This document shows, in pieces, positions 26,664-34,704 of a stretch of DNA of 40,904 nt. Source of the stretch: Flavobacterium panici (lineage in GTDB: Bacteria; Bacteroidota; Bacteroidia; Flavobacteriales; Flavobacteriaceae); assembly GCF_903819335.1 (NCBI RefSeq), contig NZ_CAIJDE010000042.1, positions 1-40,904 of the forward strand, read 5' to 3'. Each line of letters starts with the position of its first letter. The stretch's first letter is position 1. The notes beneath the pieces are model-generated. The model saw only the letters and a list, made by a program, of their open reading frames with translations, was not told the origin of the DNA and ran no database searches. Made by a program: the position numbers and the translations under genes.

Positions 26664-27437
26664 TTACGTATTCGAAGTATTATTCTTAATCTCTCGAACT
26701 TCTCTTTTTAATTCTAAAAGCAAATCTTTCATTGCTCCCGTTTCTGTTATTTCTTGTTTTTTATCCGAACGGCCAATATTACATTCGTATTCCCAAATCT
26801 CCAAAATATCAGAAGCTTTCACTTCATAATTCGGATAAAAACTATTATCCGATTCTAAAACCAAGGCGTTCTTTTTGTTTTTATTAAGACGCTTATATAC
26901 CATTCCTTCATTCTTAGTGATAAGAATATAGGTTTTACCATCCATCACCTCTCCCAGCTTTTCCACATAACGGCCAATAATAATAGAACCATCTTCGTGT
27001 GGAGGCATTGAATCGCCTTCAACAGGAAATCCGCGATGTTTTCCTGGTCCTAAAAAAGGAAGTGTAATCTGCTGTAAACTTTCAATATATTCCGGATCAG
27101 CATATCCGTTTAGATAACCTGCTTTTGCTTTTTGAGATACAATTTCAATAAAGTTTTCTCCAAAACTATCCACTTGAATCGGTAAAATAAGTCGATTGCC
27201 TTCCAGTTTTATCAAATTTTGCACATCAATTTTGCGTATATCGACAGATAATATCAAGTCAATACTCATATGAAAATATAAGGCAATTTTCTTTAAAATA
27301 TCATACGGTGCTTCCGAAGTTCCATCTTCGTATTTAACGTATCTTCCTCTGGTAATACTAAGGTTCTCAGCTAATTTCTCCTGCGATATTTTATGCTTAA
27401 CCCTCAATGCTCTGATGTTATCTGAAAATAAGGACAT
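26664..27437 (-). CDS. LexA/CI-like self-cleaving repressor (Xre HTH + S24 peptidase)
   Basis: The ATG at 27437 gives 257 residues. A longer frame from 27512 would begin upstream of the likely -7 element and is rejected. The N-terminus is an Xre-type HTH (about 5-62, with SQEKLAENLSITRGRYVKYEDG). The C-terminal half is an S24 (LexA/UmuD) peptidase with a likely Ala106-Gly107 cleavage bond, nucleophile Ser143 in VEGDSM and base Lys182 in MVYKRL. The protein is therefore built like phage CI, cleaved when RecA filaments form. It is divergent from umuD and probably represses the umuDC operon and itself. An acidic/basic tail of about 30 residues with no assigned role ends the protein. Confidence 0.9.
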   Translation of the reverse strand: MSLFSDNIRALRVKHKISQEKLAENLSITRGRYVKYEDGTSEAPYDILKKIALYFHMSIDLILSVDIRKIDVQNLIKLEGNRLILPIQVDSFGENFIEIVSQKAKAGYLNGYADPEYIESLQQITLPFLGPGKHRGFPVEGDSMPPHEDGSIIIGRYVEKLGEVMDGKTYILITKNEGMVYKRLNKNKKNALVLESDNSFYPNYEVKASDILEIWEYECNIGRSDKKQEITETGAMKDLLLELKREVREIKNNTSNT

Positions 27438-27440
27438 AAT

Positions 27441-27502
27441 TAATTTGTTATAATTTGGAACAGCAAATATATGAAAAAATGTTATCAACTGTACTAATTT
27501 TG
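27441..27502. promoter_or_regulatory. Divergent promoter/operator region of the damage operon
   Basis: On the minus strand TATATTTG (27471-27464) is a consensus -7 for the repressor gene; on the plus strand TAATTTTG (27495-27502) is one for umuD. Repeated half-sites overlap them: TAATTTG at 27441 and 27451, then inverted CAAATAT at 27464. TAATTTG-N6-CAAATAT is a candidate operator. Neither promoter has a good TTG at the usual distance. Confidence 0.5.
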
Positions 27503-27535
27503 CTTTATACAAAAAAACATTTTTTTGAAGTGATT

Positions 27536-27985
27536 ATGAAATTGAGCAATATAAATACCACAAAATCAATAGAATTGTACATTCCGGATGTAAGTTCGAA
27601 AGTAAATCTGCCTTTTTTTGACGTTGGTATCAGCGCAGGTTTTCCTTCGCCTGCTGATGACTTTATCGAATTATCGATTGATCTCAACAAAGAATTTATC
27701 AAACATAAATACACTACTTATTTTGCACGGGTTAAAGGACATTCTATGAAAAATGTCGGTATCAATGATGGCGATTTATTGATTATTGATAAAAGTCTGG
27801 AGCCTCAAAATAATAAAATTGCTGTCTGCCAAATCGATGGCGAATTTACTGTAAAACGTATCAAAATAGAAAAAGACATTATTTGGCTTATTGCCGAAAA
27901 TGAAGATTATCAGCCTATAAAAGTAACCCCAGAAAATAATTTTGTGATTTGGGGAATTGTGGTTCATTGTATTAAAACTTTTTAA
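27536..27985 (+). CDS. umuD: UmuD-like DNA polymerase V accessory protein
   Basis: The ATG at 27536 gives 149 residues; a TTG-initiated extension to 27455 would overlap the promoter region and is rejected. The S24 fold is complete: a cleavage site SAGFPSPADD with Ala34-Gly35, nucleophile Ser70 in VKGHSM and Lys107 in FTVKRIK. In the characterised system UmuD is shortened upon RecA activation and then joins UmuC to form the error-prone polymerase V. The umuC gene follows 128 bases later, behind an inverted repeat. The divergent repressor probably controls it. Confidence 0.94.
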   Translation: MKLSNINTTKSIELYIPDVSSKVNLPFFDVGISAGFPSPADDFIELSIDLNKEFIKHKYTTYFARVKGHSMKNVGINDGDLLIIDKSLEPQNNKIAVCQIDGEFTVKRIKIEKDIIWLIAENEDYQPIKVTPENNFVIWGIVVHCIKTF

Positions 27986-27991
27986 GTTGAA

Positions 27992-28077
27992 TGTCACGCT
28001 GAGCGAAGTCAATTGTCAGTCTGAGCGAAGTCGAAGACCTTTATACAATGAAGCCCTTCGACTTCGCTCAGGGTGAC
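27992..28077. repeat. Inverted repeat between umuD and umuC
   Basis: TGTCACGCTGAGCGAAGTC (27992) and GTCAGTCTGAGCGAAGTCGA (28015) are both complementary to the right arm 28056-28077 (CTTCGACTTCGCTCAGGGTG...), so two hairpins compete. This is a common flavobacterial repeat; a fragment lies near 944. Confidence 0.8.
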
Positions 28078-28113
28078 AAAACAGAAATAGAAATAAAAAA
28101 ACACATTTAGAAA

Positions 28114-29373
28114 ATGTTTGCTTTAGTCGATTGTAACAATTTTTATGCTTCTTGCCAAAGAGTATTTGAACCACATTTAATAGGAAAACCTATCGTTATT
28201 CTTTCTAATAATGATGGTTGTGTTATTTCGCGTTCTGATGAAGCTAAAGCTCTTGGAATACCAATGGCAATTCCGGCTTTTAAGTATGAATCTGTTTTTA
28301 AAGAAAAAAACATTTTTGTTTATTCTTCAAATTATCCGTTGTACGGCGATATGAGCAATCGGGTAATGAACCTGCTTCAAATGTATACGCCCGAAATTGA
28401 GATTTACAGTATTGACGAAGCTTTCCTGAAATTTTCGGGTTACGATTTATTTGACCTGAATACACTGGGTTTAAAAATGCGTAAAGAAGTTACGCAAGGA
28501 ACAGGAATTCCGGTTAGTATAGGTTTTGCACCTACGAAAGCTTTGGCTAAAGTAGCAAATAAAATTGCCCGAAAATTTGCAGATCGTACGCAAGGTGTTT
28601 ATTGTATCGATTCTGAAGAAAAAAGAATTAAAGCATTAAAATGGACAAAAATTGAAGACGTTTGGGGAATTGGAAGAAAACATGCCAAACGTCTTAAATT
28701 AAAAAAAATAATCACAGCTTATGATTTTATCCTGCTTCCCGATGCTTGGGTAAGAAAAGAAATGTCTGTCGTCGGGCTTCGGTTAAAACACGAATTAGAG
28801 GGTAAACCAACTTTGGATTTAGAAGAGACAGCAGACCGTAAAATGATTGCGACTACGAGATCTTTTGAAAAAAGGTATACTACTTTTGAAGAAATATCGG
28901 AACGAATCAGCACATTTACAGCTTCTTGCGCTGAAAAATTAAGACGTCAGGAGTGTCATTGCAATATGGTAACTGTATTTATCCAGACGAGTTTTATAAA
29001 GAATGAAGAATCACAATATTCACGAAGTATTACCATCACTACTGATTTTCCAACCAATTCGACAATAGAACTTAATGAGGCTGCACAAAAGGGTTTTAAA
29101 GCTATTTTTAAAAAGGGCTATCGTTATAAAAAAGCGGGTGTAATTGTAATGGGGTTAACGCCAAATAGTGAAACGCAGCTTAATTTATTCGAAACTTCAA
29201 ATCCTAAGCATCAGCCTTTAATGAGTGTAATTGATAAAATGAACCAGAGTTACGGTAATAATAAAATTAAATTCGGTGTACAGTCGTTGGGACGGCAATG
29301 GAAAATGAAGCAGAACAGATTATCTCCTAAGTTTTCTACTTCACTCAAGGATGCTATTACGGTTAAAGTTTAA
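28114..29373 (+). CDS. umuC: UmuC-like Y-family DNA polymerase
   Basis: The 419-residue protein is a full Y-family polymerase. The first catalytic Asp is in FALVDCNNFYASCQ, the second carboxylates in YSIDEAFLKF (Asp and Glu), and GIPVSIGFAPTKALAKVANKIAR marks the palm/thumb. HhH-type text (VWGIGRKHAKRLK) and the little-finger domain follow, ending with a C-terminal DUF4113-like stretch (SPKFSTSLKDAITVKV) that in UmuC contacts the beta clamp/UmuD. It performs mutagenic translesion synthesis with UmuD'. The length matches UmuC (about 420), not DinB. Confidence 0.96.
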   Translation: MFALVDCNNFYASCQRVFEPHLIGKPIVILSNNDGCVISRSDEAKALGIPMAIPAFKYESVFKEKNIFVYSSNYPLYGDMSNRVMNLLQMYTPEIEIYSIDEAFLKFSGYDLFDLNTLGLKMRKEVTQGTGIPVSIGFAPTKALAKVANKIARKFADRTQGVYCIDSEEKRIKALKWTKIEDVWGIGRKHAKRLKLKKIITAYDFILLPDAWVRKEMSVVGLRLKHELEGKPTLDLEETADRKMIATTRSFEKRYTTFEEISERISTFTASCAEKLRRQECHCNMVTVFIQTSFIKNEESQYSRSITITTDFPTNSTIELNEAAQKGFKAIFKKGYRYKKAGVIVMGLTPNSETQLNLFETSNPKHQPLMSVIDKMNQSYGNNKIKFGVQSLGRQWKMKQNRLSPKFSTSLKDAITVKV

Positions 29374-29415
29374 ATGTAAACAACAGAAAAACAATCGGTT
29401 TTACGTTATAAAAAG

Positions 29416-30795
29416 ATGAAAAATACGGAATATGCCATAGTCGATATTGAAACCACAGGCGGGAACGCCAGTGGCAGCCGCATTACAGAAATTGCCATTA
29501 TTATTCATGACGGTAAAAATGTACTTGATCGTTACGAAACACTTGTTAATCCGGAGCAGGACATTCCTCCTTCTATTTTTGGATTAACCGGTATTAATAA
29601 CGAAATGGTGGCCAATGCGCCTATTTTCGATGATATTTCAGAGAAAGTATTAGAAATGCTTACTGATCGTGTTTTTGTTGCTCATAATGTCAACTTCGAT
29701 TATTCATTTGTTCATCATCAACTTGAAAAGTCGGGTTTTAAATGGTCTGCAAAAAAACTTTGTACCGTTCGTGCAGCCAGAAAAATCAAACCCGGTTTAG
29801 GTTCTTACAGTTTAGGAAATCTCTGCAATTCCTTAAATATAGGTTTAGAAAACAGACACCGTGCGGGTGGAGACGCAGATGCAACAGCTATTTTATTTTC
29901 GCTTTTACTGGAATGGGATGATGCGGGAGAAATTGACAAAATGATCAAAAAAACGGCGCAAGATCAGCGTTTGCCGCCAAATCTTCCGCCAGATGATTTC
30001 AATAATTTACCCGAAAAACCCGGCGTATATTATTTTTATAATCAGCAGAAAAAAGTGATTTATGTTGGAAAAGCAATTAATGTAAAAAAACGTGTCGCTT
30101 CTCATTTCAGCGGTAACAATATTAATCCGCAAAGACAACACTTTTTAAGGGATATTCACGGAATTTCCTTTGAAATCTGCGGTACTGAATTAATGGCACT
30201 TTTATTAGAATGTACCGAAATCAAAAAACTCTGGCCAACTTACAACAGAGCTTTAAAACGCTTTGAAGCAAAATTTGGAATTTATCAATACGAAGCCCGA
30301 AACGGTTATAAATATCTCGCCATTGGAAAAGTCAGTAAATTTCAGATCTGCATTCATAAATTTAACAGCCAATATGATGGAATTAATTTACTGCGAAGTC
30401 TGGCAGAACAGTTTGAAATCGATCATAGATTCTGTAAATATACAAGACCAGAAGAAGGAGAGCTTTTTCAAAATAATGAAGTAAAAGATTTACCTGATGT
30501 TGCACTACATAACGAGCAAGTTGACAATGCTATTGATTTTTTATTGACCAACAGACCCACTTTTGCGATTATTGACAAAGGAAGATCTAAAGACGAAAGA
30601 AGCTGCATTTGGATTGAAAACGGACATTTTCATGGCATGGGATATATTCCATCTGATATCTCTATTCATGATCCATTAGAAGTAAAAAACTATACTGAGC
30701 CTTATAAAAGCAATCAATATATTGAACATTTGATTTTTGCTTACGCAGAAAAACATCCGGGTAAAGTGTTCTTTAACAAGCAGTTCCTGAAATAA
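29416..30795 (+). CDS. DnaQ-like exonuclease fused to GIY-YIG nuclease domain
   Basis: The 459-residue protein has an N-terminal DEDDh 3'-5' exonuclease (about 5-175): ExoI AIVDIETTGG (Asp10, Glu12), ExoII VAHNVNFDYSF, ExoIII HRAGGDADA. A UvrC-type GIY-YIG domain (about 195-280) follows, with PGVYYF at 202-207 and YVGKA from Tyr216. The last 180 residues have no clear family. Such fusions resemble Cho/UvrC-like nucleases joined to proofreading exonucleases. It lies 42 bases after umuC, so it probably belongs to the damage-inducible unit and could trim or incise damaged DNA; the exact role is inferred. Confidence 0.9.
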   Translation: MKNTEYAIVDIETTGGNASGSRITEIAIIIHDGKNVLDRYETLVNPEQDIPPSIFGLTGINNEMVANAPIFDDISEKVLEMLTDRVFVAHNVNFDYSFVHHQLEKSGFKWSAKKLCTVRAARKIKPGLGSYSLGNLCNSLNIGLENRHRAGGDADATAILFSLLLEWDDAGEIDKMIKKTAQDQRLPPNLPPDDFNNLPEKPGVYYFYNQQKKVIYVGKAINVKKRVASHFSGNNINPQRQHFLRDIHGISFEICGTELMALLLECTEIKKLWPTYNRALKRFEAKFGIYQYEARNGYKYLAIGKVSKFQICIHKFNSQYDGINLLRSLAEQFEIDHRFCKYTRPEEGELFQNNEVKDLPDVALHNEQVDNAIDFLLTNRPTFAIIDKGRSKDERSCIWIENGHFHGMGYIPSDISIHDPLEVKNYTEPYKSNQYIEHLIFAYAEKHPGKVFFNKQFLK

Positions 30796-30866
30796 GAATA
30801 TTAAATTAATCTCGATTAAATGCTTAATAATCAGTAAATTTAATAATACAACTAATTAAATGTACC

Positions 30867-31643
30867 ATGAAAATAGCAACATATAACGTAAACGGAATCA
30901 ACGGTCGCCTGCCTGTATTATTACGCTGGCTTGATGAAGCTGCTCCAGATATTGTCTGCCTGCAGGAATTAAAAGCACCGCAGGATAATTTTCCGCTTAA
31001 GGCGATTAATGATGCCGGTTACAATGCGATTTGGCACGGACAAAAACAATGGAACGGTGTTGCAATTCTTGCCCGAAACATGGAAATTGAAGAAGTAACA
31101 CGCATTCTACCGGGAGATGATGAAGATGTTCAGAGTCGTTATATAGAAGCTTTGATTAATGGAATCGTGATCGCCTGCCTTTATCTTCCAAATGGGAATC
31201 CTTTGCCGGGACCGAAGTTTGAATATAAATTGAAATGGTTTGATCGTTTAACGGAACGTGCACAAACATTATTGGATTTAAAAATTCCGGTAATTCTAAT
31301 TGGTGATTTTAATGTTATGCCAACAGAATTGGATGTTTATAAACCCGAAAAATGGGTTAACGATGCTCTTTTCAGACCCGAAGTTCGAAAAGCTTTTGCG
31401 TCTATAGTTTCGCTAGGTTGGACAGATGCGATTCGGGAATTATATCCTGACGAGAAAATTTACACTTTTTGGGATTATTTTAGAAATGCTTACGAGCGGG
31501 ATGCCGGTTTAAGGATTGATCATTTTTTACTGAGTCCGCAAATAGCTTCAGCATTGCGTTCGGGCGGTGTTGACCGTCATGTGCGAGGCTGGGAAAAAAC
31601 AAGCGATCATGCTCCTGTTTGGATTGAAATTGACAAAAAATAA
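30867..31643 (+). CDS. xth: Exodeoxyribonuclease III (AP endonuclease)
   Basis: The 258-residue protein has the exonuclease-endonuclease-phosphatase fold: KIATYNVNGI at the N-terminus, VCLQELKA with the metal-binding Glu, YLPNG, LIGDFNVMP with Asp/Asn, the loop TFWDYF and the C-terminal DHFLLS and TSDHAPVW (catalytic His). It cleaves abasic sites and removes 3' blocking groups. The alkB gene starts seven bases after its stop. The 71-base gap to the upstream nuclease gene contains no terminator, so it may belong to the same transcript. Confidence 0.96.
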   Translation: MKIATYNVNGINGRLPVLLRWLDEAAPDIVCLQELKAPQDNFPLKAINDAGYNAIWHGQKQWNGVAILARNMEIEEVTRILPGDDEDVQSRYIEALINGIVIACLYLPNGNPLPGPKFEYKLKWFDRLTERAQTLLDLKIPVILIGDFNVMPTELDVYKPEKWVNDALFRPEVRKAFASIVSLGWTDAIRELYPDEKIYTFWDYFRNAYERDAGLRIDHFLLSPQIASALRSGGVDRHVRGWEKTSDHAPVWIEIDKK

Positions 31644-31650
31644 ATGGAAA

Positions 31651-32277
31651 ATGACATTATTTAACGACACCGAATTATTTACCGCAGGTTTGGCAGGAAA
31701 AAAAGTATTTGACATCCCTGATTCTGAATTGATTTTGATTGATAATTTCTTCACCAAAGAAGAATCTGATCGTTTTTATGAAAGACTGCTTCGCAAAACG
31801 AAATGGAGAGAATATGAAATGGAAATTTACGATAAAACCTATACAGTTCCCAGAATGATCGCCTGGTATGAAGACAAAGATAATCCCGGCGCAGATCAAA
31901 AAGGTCCTGACTGGAATTATGAATTACTAAAGATTAGAGGCCGTGTAGAAAAAGAAACACAACTGGATTTTAATACCGTTTTACTTAATTTATACCGAGA
32001 TGGAAATGACGGCGTGGGCTGGCACAGCGATAAAGAACACAATACGGGGCCAAACCCGGTTATTGCTTCGGTGACTTTTGGAGAAACCAGAATGTTCAGG
32101 CTTCGCCATAAATTCAACAAAGAAATCCCGCAGGTCGAAATTCCGCTGCATCATGGATCTTTTTTACTGATGGCAGGAACAACAAATAGTTTTTGGCAGC
32201 ATCAGGTTCCTAAAACAGCACGGAATGTTTTACCCAGAATCAACCTTACTTTTAGACAAACCAAACGTAGTGTATGA
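31651..32277 (+). CDS. alkB: AlkB-like 2-oxoglutarate/Fe(II) dioxygenase
   Basis: The ATG at 31651, seven bases after the xth stop, gives 208 residues. A longer frame starting inside xth is rejected. The iron ligands are His125 and Asp127 in GWHSDKE and His184 in WQHQVPK. The 2-oxoglutarate-binding arginines are in RNVLPRINLTFR, and the substrate-lid region YTVPRMIAWYED is typical of AlkB/ALKBH2-3 types. It reverses N-alkyl damage in DNA or RNA by oxidation. Coupling to xth places it in the repair island. Confidence 0.94.
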   Translation: MTLFNDTELFTAGLAGKKVFDIPDSELILIDNFFTKEESDRFYERLLRKTKWREYEMEIYDKTYTVPRMIAWYEDKDNPGADQKGPDWNYELLKIRGRVEKETQLDFNTVLLNLYRDGNDGVGWHSDKEHNTGPNPVIASVTFGETRMFRLRHKFNKEIPQVEIPLHHGSFLLMAGTTNSFWQHQVPKTARNVLPRINLTFRQTKRSV

Positions 32278-32397
32278 TTTATAATCAATTCAAAATGAGT
32301 TTTTTCACCATTTAATAACGATGAGGAAAATTCTGTCGAAAAAAGTTAAAATACTGATTGTATGAAGGTTTTATTAGGCAGACCCTTTCTTTTTTAC

Positions 32398-32405
32398 TAG
32401 TTTTG
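32398..32405 (+). promoter_or_regulatory. Promoter -7 element of the DUF1810 gene
   Basis: TAGTTTTG followed by C matches the Bacteroidota -7 consensus 28 bases before the start codon. A matching TTG is not found within 23 bases upstream, so the promoter may be weak or regulated. Confidence 0.5.
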
Positions 32406-32433
32406 CAACCCTTTTTTAAAATATAATACCAAA

Positions 32434-32895
32434 ATGGCTTATTCAAACAATGATTTATCGCGTTTCTTAGATGCGCAAAATAAACTTTATCTTACTGCCC
32501 TTGCTGAGATCAAAAAAGGAAAAAAAGAAACACACTGGATGTGGTTTATTTTTCCTCAGATTAAAGGATTGGGTACTAGTGATACTTCAAATCTTTATGC
32601 GATTGCCGATCTAAAAGAAGCTTCAGAATTTTTGGAGCATCCTATTTTAGGAAAACATCTTATTGAAATTTCTGAAATCTTACTGACTTTTAAAAGGAAA
32701 TCAGCTGACGGAATTTTGGGTGATTTAGATGCTAGAAAATTACGTTCTTCGATGACTCTTTTTTCAATGACCGAAAATACAAATCCAATATTTCAGGAAG
32801 TTTTAGATGCTTTTTTCTCCGGAGAATCAGACCCGCTTACAATATCTATTATTAATTCAACTATAAAATCATCTACTGAAGCTGTAACTATATAA
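32434..32895 (+). CDS. DUF1810 family protein
   Basis: The 153-residue protein matches the DUF1810 family in length and conserved blocks: LSRFLDAQNKLYLTALAEI at the start, HWMWFIFPQIKGLG around residue 36 and SSMTLFS near residue 100. The fold is mainly helical with no membrane segment. The function is not established. It is a single gene with its own promoter element and a strong terminator at 32925, so it is independent of the upstream repair genes. Confidence 0.88.
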   Translation: MAYSNNDLSRFLDAQNKLYLTALAEIKKGKKETHWMWFIFPQIKGLGTSDTSNLYAIADLKEASEFLEHPILGKHLIEISEILLTFKRKSADGILGDLDARKLRSSMTLFSMTENTNPIFQEVLDAFFSGESDPLTISIINSTIKSSTEAVTI

Positions 32896-32924
32896 TTTAT
32901 AACATTCATAGATTTTTTACGTAT

Positions 32925-32957
32925 AAAGGCACTGCATAATGCAGCGCCTTTTTTGTT
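32925..32957 (+). terminator. Intrinsic terminator of the DUF1810 gene
   Basis: AAGGC-A-CTGCA pairs with TGCAG-C-GCCTT around TAA and is followed by six Ts. The hairpin and T-run lie 30 bases after the stop codon. Confidence 0.85.
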
Positions 32958-33049
32958 TTTTATTTATCACGGTTTTTCATCAAAACACGAAAACATAAAG
33001 TTTTATATTTATATTCTATTTAGTTTTATCTTACATAAAAAACCAAATC

Positions 33050-33457
33050 ATGACCGAAAAAATCAAAACCCTTCAAATTATTCACCTTGCCGTTTGTGCA
33101 GGAACAATTGTCGCTTATTTCTTTTTAGGTGAACTTTCTGTCGAAAAACTAAATATTCCTCATATTGATTCATCATCATTGGTGTATGTTTTTATTCCCG
33201 TTTTAGCTTTTGTTTTGAGTACTTTTTTATTTAAATCGCAATTAAAACAAATTGACCCAAAACTAAAAACCGAAGACAAATTACCCATTTATCAGACAGC
33301 ATCAATAATGCGATGGGCAGTTTTAGAAGGTGCTGCTTTTTTAATCTTATTTTTAAAACCGGATTTTGTGCTATTCGGAATTCTTATCATTATATATCTT
33401 ATTTTCCTGAGACCTACCGAGGAAAGAATCAATAACGATTTAAACGAAAATTCTTAA
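33050..33457 (+). CDS. Small four-span membrane protein of unknown function
   Basis: The 135-residue product has hydrophobic segments at about 8-28, 44-62, 90-105 and 106-122 and a charged C-terminal tail (PTEERINNDLNENS). No catalytic or binding motif is visible and no family is recognised. It is monocistronic: preceded by the DUF1810 terminator and followed by a terminator at 33622. The frame is intact with codon usage like its neighbours. Confidence 0.75.
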   Translation: MTEKIKTLQIIHLAVCAGTIVAYFFLGELSVEKLNIPHIDSSSLVYVFIPVLAFVLSTFLFKSQLKQIDPKLKTEDKLPIYQTASIMRWAVLEGAAFLILFLKPDFVLFGILIIIYLIFLRPTEERINNDLNENS

Positions 33458-33621
33458 CCGCAGAGAGCAAGGATTTTACGCAAAGGCACAAAGTTGCGAC
33501 TTTGCGAGATTATCTAAAATCTATTCTCTTTATTCTATCTTCTTACCTCTCTTCTCTTAAGTAACGAAATTTCATGAAATAGAATCTGATTCTCGAAATA
33601 TAACAGCTTATCAAAAACATA

Positions 33622-33656
33622 AATGCCCGAAACTCTTTGTTTTTCGGGCATTTTTA
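33622..33656. terminator. Bidirectional-looking terminator
   Basis: ATGCCCGAAA pairs with TTTTCGGGCAT, preceded by A-rich and followed by TTTTT sequence, 165 bases after the membrane-protein stop. Positions 33458-33621 hold only a degenerate repeat fragment (GCAAAGGCACAAAG). Confidence 0.8.
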
Positions 33657-33710
33657 TGTGGCATGCGTATTGGTTTCTTACAAATCAATTAACATTAAAC
33701 CACATGAATT

Positions 33711-34454
33711 ATGAAAAAATCAATTTTTATTTTATGCTTCATTTTTTTTAATTACACGGTTTCGAATGCCTGTGACAAATGCGGAACTTACAATAATAGT
33801 GACTTTAAGATAAAATCGGCCACAATTACTCATAAAGCAGATTTAGGTATTACTGTTTGGGATATTAAAGTCGAAGGAACTGCCGGAAAAACAATGCCTA
33901 AACCTGTTGGACAATTAAACGGAGCGCCTGTTTTGGCTTATGTTTTTCCAACCACTTTAAAATCATCTGATATTGGTTTCGGTCAAGCCGAAGGAATCGT
34001 AGCACTTGCTCTAACTTCACATCCTGATTTTGAAGATACTCCGCTTTGGGATGAAAATCTGGACGGAAATTATCTTAACGACGGATTGGTTTGGCATGCC
34101 CACTGGGTTCTTTTGGTTGAAGATAAACGTGTTGCGGGCGGACTTTCGGTTAGAGAATTTACAAAAGGAGATCCTAATGTCATTTTACCTCCAACAAATC
34201 CCGGAATGGCAATGTATATGGACAGTCCCGGTTTTAATATCGTTTCTAAAGGAAATTCAATAAAAGTAATTGTTCCCAATTTTAGGATCAATAACAAAAC
34301 AAATTTCAAGTTTGATGCTGTAAGCTGCTATATGGAAGTCAGTACTGGTGCCGGAGGTTCACATGAAGGAGAAGGGAAAAAACCAATGCTGGGCGTTTAC
34401 AAAGTTTATACCGTTGCCAGCGGAAATCTTTCACTTCCTTATTCTGTTAAATAA
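33711..34454 (+). CDS. Secreted protein of unknown function
   Basis: The 247-residue product begins with a signal peptide (about 1-20), and the mature part opens with ACDKCG, a CxxC pair near the N-terminus. The remainder is rich in beta-type sequence with segments such as LVWHAHWVLL (a His-x-His pair) and GAGGSHEGEGKKPMLGVYKVY. Two cysteines after export and the histidines would allow metal or redox chemistry, but this is only a possibility. I do not recognise the family. The gene stands alone between two terminators. Confidence 0.8.
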   Translation: MKKSIFILCFIFFNYTVSNACDKCGTYNNSDFKIKSATITHKADLGITVWDIKVEGTAGKTMPKPVGQLNGAPVLAYVFPTTLKSSDIGFGQAEGIVALALTSHPDFEDTPLWDENLDGNYLNDGLVWHAHWVLLVEDKRVAGGLSVREFTKGDPNVILPPTNPGMAMYMDSPGFNIVSKGNSIKVIVPNFRINNKTNFKFDAVSCYMEVSTGAGGSHEGEGKKPMLGVYKVYTVASGNLSLPYSVK

Positions 34455-34474
34455 ACTCGCTTTACAAAGTTTTT

Positions 34475-34580
34475 GCCCACGGGTCTAACGGATTAAACGG
34501 GTTTTCACTGGTTATTTTAATTCAATCGCATAGTTTTAATAAAACAGCGTAAACCTGTTTAATCCGTTAGAACGGTGGGC
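34475..34580. repeat. Inverted repeat between convergent genes
   Basis: Arms 34475-34504 (GCCCACGGGTCTAACGGATT...) and 34551-34580 are complementary over 30 bases with a few mismatches. It lies just after the secreted-protein gene and is another dispersed intergenic repeat. Confidence 0.8.
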
Positions 34581-34639
34581 ATATTCATATTTTTTTGAGG
34601 AATTTTATTTTATTTTTGGTTATAAATTTGTTGCACAAA

Positions 34640-34668
34640 AAAGCGCCTTGAGATTATCAAGGCGCTTT
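34640..34668. terminator. Bidirectional terminator
   Basis: AAAGCGCCTTG pairs with CAAGGCGCTTT around a seven-base loop, with A-rich sequence before and TATTTTTT after. It lies between the convergent secreted-protein and permease genes and can serve both. Confidence 0.85.
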
Positions 34669-34704
34669 GGTATTTTTTAGAGTTTGAAACTTGTAACAAA
34701 AACT

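Noticed and set aside
27438..27512. Longer start for the repressor (27512) and TTG start for umuD (27455)
   Set aside because: Both extensions would place the start upstream of the best -7 element and add residues atypical of the families.
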